A DNA stretch of 26,128 nt from Saprolegnia diclina VS20 (GCF_000281045.1 NW_008246090.1:533670-559797), one strand, 5' to 3'. Counted from the stretch's first letter, positions 1 through 9,779 are shown. Notes: generated by a model not told the origin, from the sequence alone. Numbers and translations: made by a program.

Positions 1-589
1 GCTGGCAGTACAAACATGCTCAGTCGCCGACGAACAATGCCACCGTCTCGACAAAAAGAGGTCGATCCAACGCACCACTATTCTATCAAACATTAGAAAG
101 TACACACCGCCAAACCAGAGCCATGGGCTTCTCCACGACACTTGTTGCTTCCGTGCCCCAAATGACACTCGTATCATTTGTGGGGGAATCTGAATTCATG
201 TACTACACAGGTAGCTTACACAGCTAGGCATCCCAAAATGATGGAACACACCGATCATAGCAGCACACTTTACATGCACCACATCGACGGTACCAAGACT
301 GATCTCAGCACCAGCTTGGAGCTAACGGGGTAAGTCCTTCTCAAAGGTGGGTAGAATGACACGCAGCGTCGTATCATCCGCCAAAGCGTTGCGGTACGTG
401 ATCGGAGCCATCCACGCGTCCACGCGGCAAATCGTCGCCCTCGCTGCGCTGTGATTTAGACTCGGACCTCTCGCGGCCTGGCAAGCCACCCGGAGCAAGC
501 AAGTGTTACGAGCAATAGAATAAAAGCTATATATTTGTAAATTCTTCAATTGATGCTATCGGATGCAAATACACGACGCGATGAATGCG
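1..589. other. Gene-poor left edge
   Basis: I see no well supported gene here. A minus-strand open frame of 75 codons (322-549) lacks an ATG at its head. Its last 34 codons, from an internal RVDAWMAP to FEKDLPR, read like protein, so it could be the last exon of something, but I find no partner exon. The rest is AT-richer than the coding blocks and is probably the 3' flank of the gene starting at 590 plus intergenic sequence. Confidence 0.4.
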
Positions 590-3465
590 TCACGCGACCC
601 GTGGGCGCTTGGTCGGTCGTGCGCTGTCGGCGGTCATCGCTTCAAGCGCTGCAATGCGGCAATCATCGCGCACGTCGTCGTTTTCGACTCTTGGACCTGG
701 ACTTTTCGGCAGGACCTTGCGAAGCAATGTGGTGCGCAAGTACTTTGAGCATGGAGGGTCCTCGGCTGCAAACTCGAGGCGGTCTTTGTGCGCAGTCACG
801 AGCGTCCGGAGCATTGAACAGACAGTGTTTGATGTCGCCGTGAGGACCACATGGGTCTTGGTGCTGTCGCGCAAAAACTCTGCCACTTGATTACACTGCG
901 CACAATGCTCTCTCGTCATATCAATGTCCAACAGGACAAGTGCCGGGTTCGCGCGGACGGGAATGCGCGCGTCATGGAGCCTCTGCAGGCACACGGACGC
1001 TAGGCATGCAACCGCGTCGCCATGTGCCTGCTGGCGCCAGCAGTGCATCCACTCGATGATTGGAAACAACAGATACCGGGTCGCCTCGATCGTCGGTGGC
1101 AGCGCCGACAGCCACGCAGTCGCGAACGCCGAGACGGACTTTGGCGCCATCATCGCGAGCAAGGCGAGGCTGCGCTTGGTCGGCAGCTTGGCTTTTCCGA
1201 GGCGGACACAATTCTCAGCGGTTTGCAGCGGCATCAGCGTCGGCGCACCATCGAGAAGCACCGTCGTCACGTGCTCCTGAAGGCGGGCGGACACTGCCAG
1301 CACGCCCTTGTCGACGTAGTCGTCACTTGGACCAAAGGCGTCCGAGAGCGCCCACCGCGACCAGAGAGATGCAATGAATTTGACATCGCAGTGACCACCC
1401 AAGTCTAGCACAACAAGAAAGCTAGCCAATGCAAAAGGACTCATATCGAGTGCTTCGGTGAACGTGTTTGACGCGCGACGCGACAACGGCTCGTGATAGG
1501 CTGCCAAAAGGACGTCGATGAAATCCCCCAGTTCCGTGCTCGTATACGCTGCCAGGACGAGAGCTTCCGGGAGCTGCGACAGAAGCATTTGCGAATCGCC
1601 GGCGTACATGTATCGTATAGCCTCCACGACGTGGCAGCCTCCGTGCACGTAGTCGTCAACGTCGGCGAGGAGCATCGGGGGCAGGTGCCCCCCGAGATAG
1701 TTGTTGGCCGGCTCCTTTGGAAGTTGAAACAGGACGTAGGCGTCGAGGAGCAAAAGGTCCCGCACGACGTCGACACGGTACACTTTGTGACACCGAAATT
1801 TGAGGTGCGGGTGCACGACAAGAAGCGACCACGCCGCTTTGAGCCATTCGCCAAAGAACGGCTGGTGCAGCTTGGCACACACGGGTCGAGCGCTGCGACC
1901 GGCCAAGCTCAGCAGCAATTGAAGCAGCGGACCCGTCGCCGTCAGAAGCCAGCGGCGCACGAGACCTAGCATTGCGTCGCCCAGTGCAGGCCAGCCAAAG
2001 TGGTGCAAGAGTGCATGCACGACCGGTGCGACCTTGTCCAGTGGTGTGTTGGCCGTGATCCCAACCGCATCTCGAAGAAATCTCTGGACGAGGGTCACGT
2101 CATCGAGCGCCAAAAGCAGATCCCCCATCATCTTAGTAAACCCCCATTGTTGCGTCTGCAACGACGCGCCATGGGATACCGGGACGTAGTCCCTCCGTGT
2201 CCCGCAGCCAAAGGTCGACAACACGCTCGCGGCCAAGTCCCGGGCGGTCGCAAAGCCGATCAAGTTGTACGGTTTTGGGGCTATCATGGCGCGCTGCAAG
2301 TGCAAGAGAGCGCTGTCGATACCGAGGATTTCAGCGCGGTACTGTGTCGGCCAAAAGACGAGCACGGTCGGTGAGCACTTGATGAAGACTGCGTACCGAA
2401 CGGACCGCGGGCACTCGGGAAAAGTGTGAGTGCCCTGGTGCTTGAGCACTTCAAGGACTGTGTCGGGGATGCAACATGCGGGGTGCGGTACACAGCTCGT
2501 AATCTTGTTCTCGTGCCGTCGGTCCACATACTCCTCGTCGGACTTGCTGTGGGGGCCAAAGTCATCGATGAAGCAAAAATGCAAGTCTTCCTCGTCCGGC
2601 AACTTTCGAAAGCTCACAAGCGCAACGTCGTAGGCGCCGGTCGCCAAAAGCACGTCCACCAAGTGCGTGTCGGCCCAGCTGAGCTTGTCCCACGACAGCG
2701 ACGGGTTGATGGGTTTGAGTGCACGCGCATGCGCCGGTGTCGTTGGACCGGCCGCGCCGCGAGCGCCTTGAAGCCCTCGATGGCCTCGAGCATCTTGGGC
2801 GGCATGCGCGGCATGAAAGAGTCGCCCAGCGGCACCAAGTTGAAGACGAGCGCGTACCGTCGCCCGGACGAGAGGCGGGTGGACGATATATAGGTTTGCA
2901 GATACGTCATGGCGACGTGCATGACGGTCGGTGACGCATCCAACTTCTCCGTGTGGTGACCTTGGGTAAAGGTGATGCGGCCGCCCTTGTGCGCCGATGG
3001 CAGCACAAAGATGACCGAGCCAAAGGCATTCGCAGCCGACTTCTGCGCGTGCAAGCCATTGCCGTTTCCGCTGACATCAATGGCGAGGTGTGATAACGTC
3101 ACACCGATGGCGACCGAGCTTGCCAGACCGAGCGCACCCCGACCTTCGAGAAGGACGTTCTCGCCAGCGGTGGCCCACCACGCATCAAAGTCATCGATGG
3201 AAAAGTCGGACGCGGGAAGAATTGTGTCCGTGTCATAGAGCGCATCGAGTCGCTTCTCGTGGGCTTTCGAGAGTGGCCACGCAAATGCTTTGCGGCCAAT
3301 GTGAATGCGCGGCGGGCGGACGTCGCGCGGGCACTTGAGCGTGTAAAGGAATGTGTCCTTGGACTTGAGCTTGACAAACGCTGTGGCGTACGGCCGGGCG
3401 CAGTCCGACTCGAGGTACTCGTCGTCGTCGCTCACGTTCCTGCTGTCGCATGAGTCATACTCCAT
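590..3465 (-). CDS. Large protein with degenerate 2OG-Fe(II) oxygenase-like N-terminus; apparent frameshift
   Basis: Two overlapping minus frames belong to one protein. The N-terminal frame runs from an ATG at 3465 and the C-terminal frame continues to the stop at 590, giving about 930 aa. Roughly residues 95-210 follow the layout of oomycete/fungal 2-oxoglutarate oxygenase-like proteins: a VIFVLPSAHKGG strand, then a GRRYALVFNLV strand. However, the usual HxD iron ligands are not visible (HAQ is found there), so catalysis is doubtful. The rest is mostly helical with no recognised domain. The C-terminus has a CAQC pair and ends in a basic RPTKRPRV stretch that looks like a nuclear localisation signal. 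The frame changes between about 2690 and 2775. A one-base indel fits best, because SLSWDKLSWADTHLVDVLL reads through continuously in the second frame. A 41-nt intron (2684-2724, GTGCAC...ACAAG) would also restore frame. Function is unknown. Confidence 0.6.
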
Positions 3466-3490
3466 TACGGTTTTGGGCTGTGGTTAGTGT

Positions 3491-3498
3491 AGAAATGG
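3491..3498 (-). promoter_or_regulatory. Inr-like box of the 590-3465 gene
   Basis: On the minus strand this reads CCATTTCT, a match to the YCAYTYY initiator core of oomycete promoters, with the A 31 nt upstream of the ATG at 3465. The position and match support this ATG as the true start. No FPR element follows it closely. Confidence 0.4.
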
Positions 3499-3949
3499 GT
3501 GCTGCATTCAGAGCACAAATCAAATCGAGCGCCGCAACGCTGCAAACATGGAGGGCCGTCTAACATTAGTTGTACGAGTTTAGCCCGATATAGCCCCGTG
3601 GTTGCGTACCAAAACCCAACATTTGTGGTGGCGCTGGCGCACATTTATACACGAATTAAAGGATGCGTCTTCTATAATCTCTTGAACGACTACCGGTGCT
3701 TGCACACTTCGTCGAGAGTGCTCAATATGAATGGCAATGGCCGAGGCAACCCGCTTGACATACGTCTTTTCAGGCCAATCACAACAAAGTACGACGACTA
3801 CAATCTTACCCATTGGTTGATTTTACCCAATCGGATAGAATCCCACACTGTGCAAACTGCAGACGACCATTGAATCAGCGCCAAAGGTACTTTTTAAGCG
3901 AATTCAAAGCCGCCTGGAAACGCCAAATGGTTTCCCAGCACTTCATACA
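3499..3949. other. Intergenic region, no gene seen
   Basis: Open frames here lack an ATG at their head and have neither the GC3-rich codon use nor any protein motif seen in the flanking genes. The stretch probably holds the promoter of the minus-strand gene to its left and the distal upstream region of the kinase locus to its right. Confidence 0.45.
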
Positions 3950-4079
3950 GCGTGGTGAATAGCACCCCGTACTCGTACAGTCCAAGGGCTCTAGACGAAC
4001 GTGACACGCCGCGCGTCATGGATCGGACGACAGCACTGGATATGAATGTCCCATCTCTCGCCATTAGGCTTCTTCTGAC

Positions 4080-4743
4080 GGATGCCATCAACGTACCAGA
4101 GTGCCCATGGCTCGTCGATTCTGGCTTCGGGCGCTCTGCCAGGGCGCCGCGCTTTGCTACGTCGACGCCAGCTGCAAAGTCACTAGGCGCGCCCCCCAGA
4201 CATCGACCTCGAAGCGACAACCAACGTCGCCGACCTCTCAGCCATCGGCGATATGCGCGCATGGACAAGTCCTCGCCAGTAAACGCCCTTGCTTGCAATG
4301 GCCGCATTCACAGCCGTCAGTAGAGCCCTCGTCAACAGCTCATCACCCGTCGTCGTCGATGCCGCAACGTTCGCCTCGAGTTTGCATGCCCGACGACATG
4401 ATAGCTCTTGGAATACTGTATCGACCTGACGTGCTCGTTTGTAGCAACTGCCAAGGGTGCGAGATGCAGAATATTACGCTCGACGAGGAAGCGTACGTGG
4501 CACTTGACAACCTCCCGCCCGTCGGCACGCCCAGCTCGGGTTCGCCAATGCACAGGCGTGTGCGCTTCATAACGGCGTCGTCACAGAGTTGTGGAAGCAG
4601 TACAAGACCCCGTCCACATTTACCGTCTGCGTCGTCCTTGGCCGTACACGCCCCTCGCTTTTCAACGCCTCATTCAGAGCCACCTCGTAGGCAAGATCGA
4701 CGACCGCCCACCACCATCGGTATGGTTTGTGATCGAGTGAGAT
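4080..4743 (+). other. Coding-like fragments upstream of the kinase: unresolved exons or decayed ectodomain
   Basis: Several short plus-strand stretches read like protein with GC3-rich codons, but in different frames. They include LEATTNVADLSAIGDM (near 4210-4260), ALVNSSSPVVVDAATFASSL (near 4330-4390) and LWKQYKTPSTFTVCVVLGR (near 4590-4650). A last stretch, HLVGKIDDRPPPSVWFVIE, ends at a TGA (4738-4740). That final stretch is in frame with the kinase ORF that follows. A GTAAAC donor near 4280 with a 42-nt intron would join the first two in frame. I could not build a complete exon chain. Either this is the extracellular part of the kinase with several tiny introns, or it is a degraded ectodomain. 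Confidence 0.35.
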
Positions 4744-5856
4744 ATGGGAGTTACAACCACGGTCTACGTAGCGACCGCCCTCATCGCATCGCTCGCGATC
4801 GGGTGCGCTCTCTTGCTCGCCGGGGTCGTCTTTCTCTTGCTCAAGCGCCGAAACGACAAGCCCGACGACGGTCCCACGACACAGCTTGCGTCGCACGATA
4901 GCGTAGCGTACCATGATATTTTGGAGAGCCATTATGGCAGCTTGAACCTCGCTGAGATTGCACTTTACCGGCTACCGTCGGCCGACATCACGCCACTCGG
5001 GCTCCTCGCATCTGGGGCGATGGCCGACGTCTTCCTCGGCGACTACAACGGCGCCCCCGTGGCCATCAAGCAGCTTCTGAGCGGCCAAGCAACGACCCGC
5101 CACGTGAGCCGGCTCGTCGACGAGATCCAACTGCTCGCGTTGTTCGACTCGTCTTATATTGTGGCCCTTGTGGGCGTCACGTGGGACCGCCCCCTTGACC
5201 TCAAGTGCGTGCTCGAGTACATGGACGGCGGCGACCTCCGCGACAAGCTTGCGCGCACCAACCATACGTCGTATCCGTGGTATGAGAAGTTGCACTGTGT
5301 CCTCTCGGTCGTCGAAGGGCTTGTCTACTTGCACTTGCTCGACATTATCCACCGCGACCTCAAGTCCCGCAATGTGCTCTTGGACGACGTAAAAGGCGCC
5401 AAGCTCACCGACTTCGACGTCTCGCGCCACGACACGCAGGCGACGATGACGGTCGGTGTTGGCACGTACCGCTGGATGGCGCCCGAGATCCTCCAGTTCG
5501 ACCACTACTCGGTGGCCGCCGACATTTACTCGTTCGGGATGCTTCTCTCCGAATTGGACTCGCATGCGATTCCGTACGCCGGCGTCATCAGCGAGACGAG
5601 CGGCAAGCCCCTTGTCGAGACGGCTATCATGGGCATGGTCATGACAGGCTCGCTGCGACCGACGTTTACGTATACAACGCCGCTGTGGATCCAAAACTTG
5701 GCGTCGCAGTGCCTCGCGGCGTCGCCAGAGGACCGGCCGAGTGCGATGAAGGTCTCGTCCGTCGTACGGCAACACCTTAAGGAGGACCGTATCCAGACAC
5801 CTGTCCAACGTCGCTTTGAAGGCAATACCAAGCAAATTAGAACACTATTTAGTTGA
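4744..5856 (+). CDS. Single-pass membrane TKL-type protein kinase
   Basis: A 370-aa frame. A transmembrane helix lies at about residues 8-34, followed by KRR, so the kinase domain is cytoplasmic. Kinase landmarks are a glycine-rich loop (LASGAMADVFLG, 88-99), VAIK with Lys109, a helix-C Glu near 127, HRDLKSRN (203-210, catalytic Asp205), and GTYRWMAPE (240-248), which is typical of tyrosine-kinase-like kinases. Residues 223-225 read DFD where DFG is usual; the metal-binding Asp is kept. The ORF opens with the membrane segment, and an in-frame TGA lies six bases before the ATG. I see no Inr box near this ATG, so the true protein may begin upstream with an ectodomain (see 4080-4743). Receptor-like TKL kinases are greatly expanded in oomycetes. 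The substrate is unknown. The 3' end faces the next gene with a gap of only 10 bp. Confidence 0.85.
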   Translation: MGVTTTVYVATALIASLAIGCALLLAGVVFLLLKRRNDKPDDGPTTQLASHDSVAYHDILESHYGSLNLAEIALYRLPSADITPLGLLASGAMADVFLGDYNGAPVAIKQLLSGQATTRHVSRLVDEIQLLALFDSSYIVALVGVTWDRPLDLKCVLEYMDGGDLRDKLARTNHTSYPWYEKLHCVLSVVEGLVYLHLLDIIHRDLKSRNVLLDDVKGAKLTDFDVSRHDTQATMTVGVGTYRWMAPEILQFDHYSVAADIYSFGMLLSELDSHAIPYAGVISETSGKPLVETAIMGMVMTGSLRPTFTYTTPLWIQNLASQCLAASPEDRPSAMKVSSVVRQHLKEDRIQTPVQRRFEGNTKQIRTLFS

Positions 5857-5866
5857 CGATTACCGG

Positions 5867-6487
5867 TCAACCAAGGTCGTCGCCTTCACTCGTGGGCGAG
5901 TCGATGGCTTCCGCGATAGGCGGCGGCGACCGACGACGAGGGCACGCGTCCACCGACACAAAGACCAGTGGCACCACATGCGGCACGCGGCCACAGCGGT
6001 AGCGTACCTGCAGCGCTTTGGGCAGCTCGGCCGAGATCGCTATGGGCGGCAAGGTGGACGTGAGCCGGAGCGACCCGAGGCTCCAGAGGGCCGACGGAGG
6101 CGACGGCGCAAACGCCACAAAGGAGTTGGGCCACTTGTAGCTCTGGAGGTGCACCGTCTCGTGCAAGTGCAATGGCGTCCTCGTGGTCTTGCGCAACACA
6201 AACATTGCCTTTTCCGACGGCGCGTCCGCCCACGTCATCCCACGCCGCCACGTCATCCCCCGAAGATACCGCTTCTCCGAGACTATATAGACGAGCGACT
6301 CGTGAAATAGTGTCATGGTCTCGGTCGGCGCGTGCACCGCTTCAAAATGCACGAGCTCCTGCGCGCCGAGTCGGAAGCGCGCTTCGACACAGAGAGCGTG
6401 ACGCGACGACGTGTCGCCGAGGACCATGCCCCGTGTGTGCCCCGTTGAGAACGTGAGCACGACCGGGGTACGGGTTGTGACCTGCAT
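5867..6487 (-). CDS. Hypothetical protein, 206 aa
   Basis: The start is the ATG at 6487 (MQVTTRTPVVLTFS). The longer open frame to 6610 would need a GTG start, and an Inr-like CCATTTGG lies just before 6487. The body alternates short beta-like hydrophobic stretches, for example LHLHETVHLQSYKWPNSFVAF. This pattern is vaguely reminiscent of beta-trefoil (fascin/MIR-like) repeats, but the match is too weak for a call. The C-terminus is Pro/Arg/Ser rich and probably disordered. It converges tail-to-tail with the kinase gene (10 bp apart) and lies downstream of the GRIP gene on the same strand. I do not recognise the family. Confidence 0.55.
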   Translation of the reverse strand: MQVTTRTPVVLTFSTGHTRGMVLGDTSSRHALCVEARFRLGAQELVHFEAVHAPTETMTLFHESLVYIVSEKRYLRGMTWRRGMTWADAPSEKAMFVLRKTTRTPLHLHETVHLQSYKWPNSFVAFAPSPPSALWSLGSLRLTSTLPPIAISAELPKALQVRYRCGRVPHVVPLVFVSVDACPRRRSPPPIAEAIDSPTSEGDDLG

Positions 6488-6491
6488 TCGA

Positions 6492-6499
6492 CCAAATGG
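6492..6499 (-). promoter_or_regulatory. Inr-like box of the 206-aa protein gene
   Basis: CCATTTGG on the minus strand, with the presumed +1 A 10 nt before the ATG at 6487. It matches the YCAYTYY core at most positions and is the main argument for the shorter start. Confidence 0.35.
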
Positions 6500-6606
6500 C
6501 TTGTGCTTCCGTGCTCTCCTATTGTTGACGCGATGGAAAGTGACGTGGTGGGTCCCGACCACGCCGTTGACTGGCGCAGGGATGCGAGTAGTACGCACTA
6601 CTCTAT

Positions 6607-8958
6607 TCACAGGTCGATGCTATCACTACTGTGGTGTGGTAGCATCATGGGCGTCTCGTTGTGCTTGGGGGACCTTGCCTTGCCGCGCGGGCTCGAGCGG
6701 GGGCTCCGGCCCCCCCGGGGGGACCCCGGCCGAGGACCCTTGGTACGCGGGATGAGGATCGCGGGCGGAGGCACAATGGACTTGATGATCTTCGTTTCGA
6801 CGCCCCACGACGTCCATGCGGTCGAGCGCTTGGTGGCGGCGCGGACCTCGTCCATGTCGTGTGGTGAGAACTGAAGCAGCGTCGAGAGCACTGGAATGAG
6901 CTTGGCTTGCTGGCTCGAGCCCGGGCGAAAGCTCATAAACTGCACGACGACGTTCTTGAGGTACTCCATGTTGACGCCTTCGCGGCGCTCGGTGCGCACG
7001 AGCACGGCGATTTCGTCTTCCATGATTTTGATCTGCCCCTTGAGACTCTCGACCTCGGCTTGCTTGGTCGCGACGGCGTTACTGAGCTCGGCGACTTCAG
7101 AGTCCCGCGACCGCTGCATCGCGTCCCGCTGGGCTTGGACGTTGGCGAGCTCAAAGATGCGCCGATGGTCGGCGTCGCCCGACTTGACGTCGTGCTCGAG
7201 CTGGGCCAGCTGCGCCGAGAGTGACGCTACCTGCTCTTCCTTTTCCAGCACGAGCTGCCGCGCCAGTTTCGACTTGGCGCGTGCATCGCTCTCCAGTCGG
7301 TCGACTTCGGCTGCATGGGACGTTCGAAGCGCGTTTAGATCGGCCGCCGCTGACGCGGTGAGCGACGTTTGCATGGCGAGGAAGGCTGTCTCTTGGGTCG
7401 CGACCTGGGCGCGGAGCGTCGCAACCTCGTCCGTCGCCGCCGTCTGCGCATCTTTAAACTCGAGCGTTTGCGTCTGCAGCAGCGACTTGGCTTCGGCGAG
7501 CTCGTCCGAGACTGCCTTGTAGCGACTGAGGCGCTGCGATAGCTGCTGCTGCAGCTGCGCGACCTCGGCTGCGTGGCCCGCGCACGTCTCGGCATACTGC
7601 TGGTTCTCGGCCGCGAGTCGCGTCGCGAGTGCGTTTTGCTCAGACCAGTTTTTACGCGCATCGGCCAAGACAGCGGCGACGGCGCTGGCCTCCTTTGTCG
7701 CGTCGGCCGCCTTTTGCTCAGCGACAGCGAGCTGCGCACGGAGGCTGGTGGTCTCCGACTCGAGATGTGACTTGGCGCTGGTGACGCTGCGAAAGTCGCG
7801 TAACTCGGCCTCCAAGTGCGTGTGCTTGGCCATGGCCGTGTCGGCGAGGTCCTGGAGCTGGTCCCGTTCCCGCTCGGCAGTCTCGAGCTTGGCCGCGAGC
7901 CTGGCCATTTCGGTTGTCTTGGCCGCCACGTCGGCTTCGAGACGCACGACGGTTTGGCTCAGCAGGTCCATGTCGGCGCCTTTCTGCTGCAAGTTGAGCT
8001 CAAGTGCGTCGATCGTCTGCGTCAATTGCGTCTGATTTTGGAGCTCCCGCTTGAGCACCGAGAGGCTTTCTTCTCGCTGCGCGTTGGCCGTGATCTGCGC
8101 CAGAATGTCGACTGCATACGAAGATGCGGTCGCCTCGGCGGCCGTCAGCTGGGTCGCGAGGGACGTGGCCGTCTGCTGGGCTTTGGCCAGTGCGTCCTGG
8201 AGGGATTTTTTGGCGGCGTCGCTCTCGCTAACCTTGGACTGCCACGTCTTGTCGGCTTCGTCGCGCAGCCGGCGCTCCATGGCAAGACTCGACTTGAGCG
8301 TCTCGAGTTCGAACCGGAGCGTGGCGTCGATGGACACGACAGCCTCGGTGTTGCTGCTCGCATCGTCCTTTGGCGACGCTGGCCGCAGGTGCTCGAGCTG
8401 CGCCTTCAAGTTGGCGATCTCTTGCACGTAGAGGGTCTCCATTTCGCGCACGTGGTGCTCGCGGGCAGCGTCGCGCGAATGGTACTGCGCCCGCATGGCT
8501 GAGGTGTCGAGGACCTTTTCGGCGGAAAGCGGCGGCGGCGCGTCGGCGCTTGCGTCTTCGTTGGCGACCGGTGCATCGTCGACCTCGGTCGCTGGCTCAA
8601 AGGCAACGTCGAGACCAATGTCGTCGGTGACGAACGCTACGAGCGCGTTGTAGTTGGCCTCGACCTCGGTGAGCCGGAAGAGCTTGTCGGAGGCGGTCGT
8701 CATCTGGCTCTTGTACGCTCGGTTCTGCTTGGTGAGCTTCATGCTCAGCGAGAGGAGCTCGTCGTAGCTCATCTTTGGCTTGTCGGCCATGGTCGAGAAG
8801 CTGCTAGTGCGGCCCGTCGGAAGCGGCGGCTTCTCCTCGTCGAGGTGGCCATAGCTCGACGACTTCTGCCGGAGGAAGCTGAGGCCCTTGGTCAAGCCGC
8901 CCATGCCCAGCTCCTTCATCTCGGCCAGGCCCTTCTCGAGCTGCTCCTTCTTCTTCAT
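6607..8958 (-). CDS. GRIP-domain coiled-coil protein (golgin)
   Basis: A 783-aa protein in one exon from the ATG at 8958. After a short basic/Gly-rich head (1-55), residues of about 65-650 form almost continuous coiled coil rich in Ala, Glu, Gln, Leu and Lys. Next comes a GRIP-type domain at about 655-708: NMEYLKNVVVQFMSF (from 663) and LIPVLSTLLQFSPHDMDEV. These carry the family's conserved Tyr and the helical LxPVLxxLLxFS pattern. GRIP domains bind ARL1-GTP and anchor golgins to the trans-Golgi, where the coiled coil tethers vesicles; that role is inferred here. The last 55 residues form a Pro/Arg/Ser/Gly-rich tail after the GRIP domain, encoded by a very GC-rich stretch around 6680-6740. 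Closest types are golgin-97/golgin-245/GCC; orthology cannot be settled by eye. Confidence 0.85.
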   Translation of the reverse strand: MKKKEQLEKGLAEMKELGMGGLTKGLSFLRQKSSSYGHLDEEKPPLPTGRTSSFSTMADKPKMSYDELLSLSMKLTKQNRAYKSQMTTASDKLFRLTEVEANYNALVAFVTDDIGLDVAFEPATEVDDAPVANEDASADAPPPLSAEKVLDTSAMRAQYHSRDAAREHHVREMETLYVQEIANLKAQLEHLRPASPKDDASSNTEAVVSIDATLRFELETLKSSLAMERRLRDEADKTWQSKVSESDAAKKSLQDALAKAQQTATSLATQLTAAEATASSYAVDILAQITANAQREESLSVLKRELQNQTQLTQTIDALELNLQQKGADMDLLSQTVVRLEADVAAKTTEMARLAAKLETAERERDQLQDLADTAMAKHTHLEAELRDFRSVTSAKSHLESETTSLRAQLAVAEQKAADATKEASAVAAVLADARKNWSEQNALATRLAAENQQYAETCAGHAAEVAQLQQQLSQRLSRYKAVSDELAEAKSLLQTQTLEFKDAQTAATDEVATLRAQVATQETAFLAMQTSLTASAAADLNALRTSHAAEVDRLESDARAKSKLARQLVLEKEEQVASLSAQLAQLEHDVKSGDADHRRIFELANVQAQRDAMQRSRDSEVAELSNAVATKQAEVESLKGQIKIMEDEIAVLVRTERREGVNMEYLKNVVVQFMSFRPGSSQQAKLIPVLSTLLQFSPHDMDEVRAATKRSTAWTSWGVETKIIKSIVPPPAILIPRTKGPRPGSPRGGRSPRSSPRGKARSPKHNETPMMLPHHSSDSIDL

Positions 8959-8968
8959 GATGGCGGCG

Positions 8969-8976
8969 CCAAGTGG
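8969..8976 (-). promoter_or_regulatory. Inr-like box of the GRIP gene
   Basis: CCACTTGG on the minus strand, with the A 16 nt upstream of the ATG at 8958. It is a near match to YCAYTYY at the same short spacing seen in other genes here. Confidence 0.3.
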
Positions 8977-9779
8977 CCGCCCCGATTACAAAATACCTTG
9001 CTCTTTGTATGCACCACTCAAGATCCAAGTACACAGTCATTACATCTATTTTGGTCTTCCCGGATCGTCCGGATACGGTGCCACATGCCACCCGAGCTCG
9101 TCGCGGCCCGGCGGACCCGCGCCGCCTCTCGCAGCAACCATGCTGCGAGAGGCGACGGGCCCATGTACGTGCTCATTAGAAGGCGGTGCGACGACTGCGC
9201 CCACTGCCCGAGAGCGGAATGGCAGCGATAGAGGCGAAGACGGAAGCTACGTTGAGTCAGCGCTTGGTCGTCAGCGGACGACCCGCCAGCGCACAAGCAT
9301 TTGGCAGGTGGGCGCAACGAGGCGCCACACAGCGCGCACATGCGAGACCTTCAAGACGTGACGACCGCTGCATCGACAGTCACTTCGTTGGTGCTCCATG
9401 CAAGGTCATGGCTTGGTTGCGGTATGGACCATCGTTGCGTGGCCTGAGGCGTGTCCGTGGTCGACCGACGACTTGTGGCGGGCAGCCATGGCATCGCATG
9501 TAGCGTGGCAAGGACCGCATCAGCAAAGGCCTTGCGACGTACTTGGCCGCTTTGGTCCGGTCGGTGGACTCGGTTCCTGGTGCATCCAGTGTATCAAAAA
9601 GCTGGCGCATGTGGTTTCGATTTTCGATAGTTTTTATTGCAGAAAATTCGAATTTCAATACAAAGTCCAAGGTGTTTCGTGTTGGGGCGGCATAAAAATA
9701 CCATTAAAATACACTGGCTGGGCACACAACTGTGGCCGGGAACCGCACAGTAGTGTAGAAGACGCAGGTTGACGACGAG
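8977..9779. other. Divergent intergenic region between the GRIP and SARNP genes
   Basis: No convincing gene. It holds a perfect 14-bp hairpin (9123-9154) and, at 9600-9720, an AT-rich stretch that probably belongs to the SARNP promoter. A minus-strand ATG-started frame of 107 codons (9018-9341) covers the hairpin but has no recognisable motif or clear codon bias. Confidence 0.45.
9123..9154. repeat. Perfect inverted repeat, 14-bp stem with 4-nt loop
   Basis: The left arm CGCCTCTCGCAGCA (9123-9136) and the right arm TGCTGCGAGAGGCG (9141-9154) are exact reverse complements around ACCA. The stem has 10 G/C pairs out of 14. Confidence 0.9.

Noticed and set aside
3499-3873. Plus-strand 124-codon frame
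   Set aside because: It begins with GTG rather than ATG, has no GC3 bias and no motif, and lies over the presumed initiator and upstream region of the minus-strand gene.
3894-4307. Minus-strand 137-codon frame opposite the kinase upstream region
   Set aside because: Arg/Ser-rich composition is typical of an antisense shadow of GC-rich DNA, and the protein-like fragments lie on the plus strand.
9018-9341. Minus-strand ATG-started frame of 107 codons
   Set aside because: No recognisable motif, ambiguous codon use, and it runs through a perfect hairpin; it cannot be excluded but is not supported.
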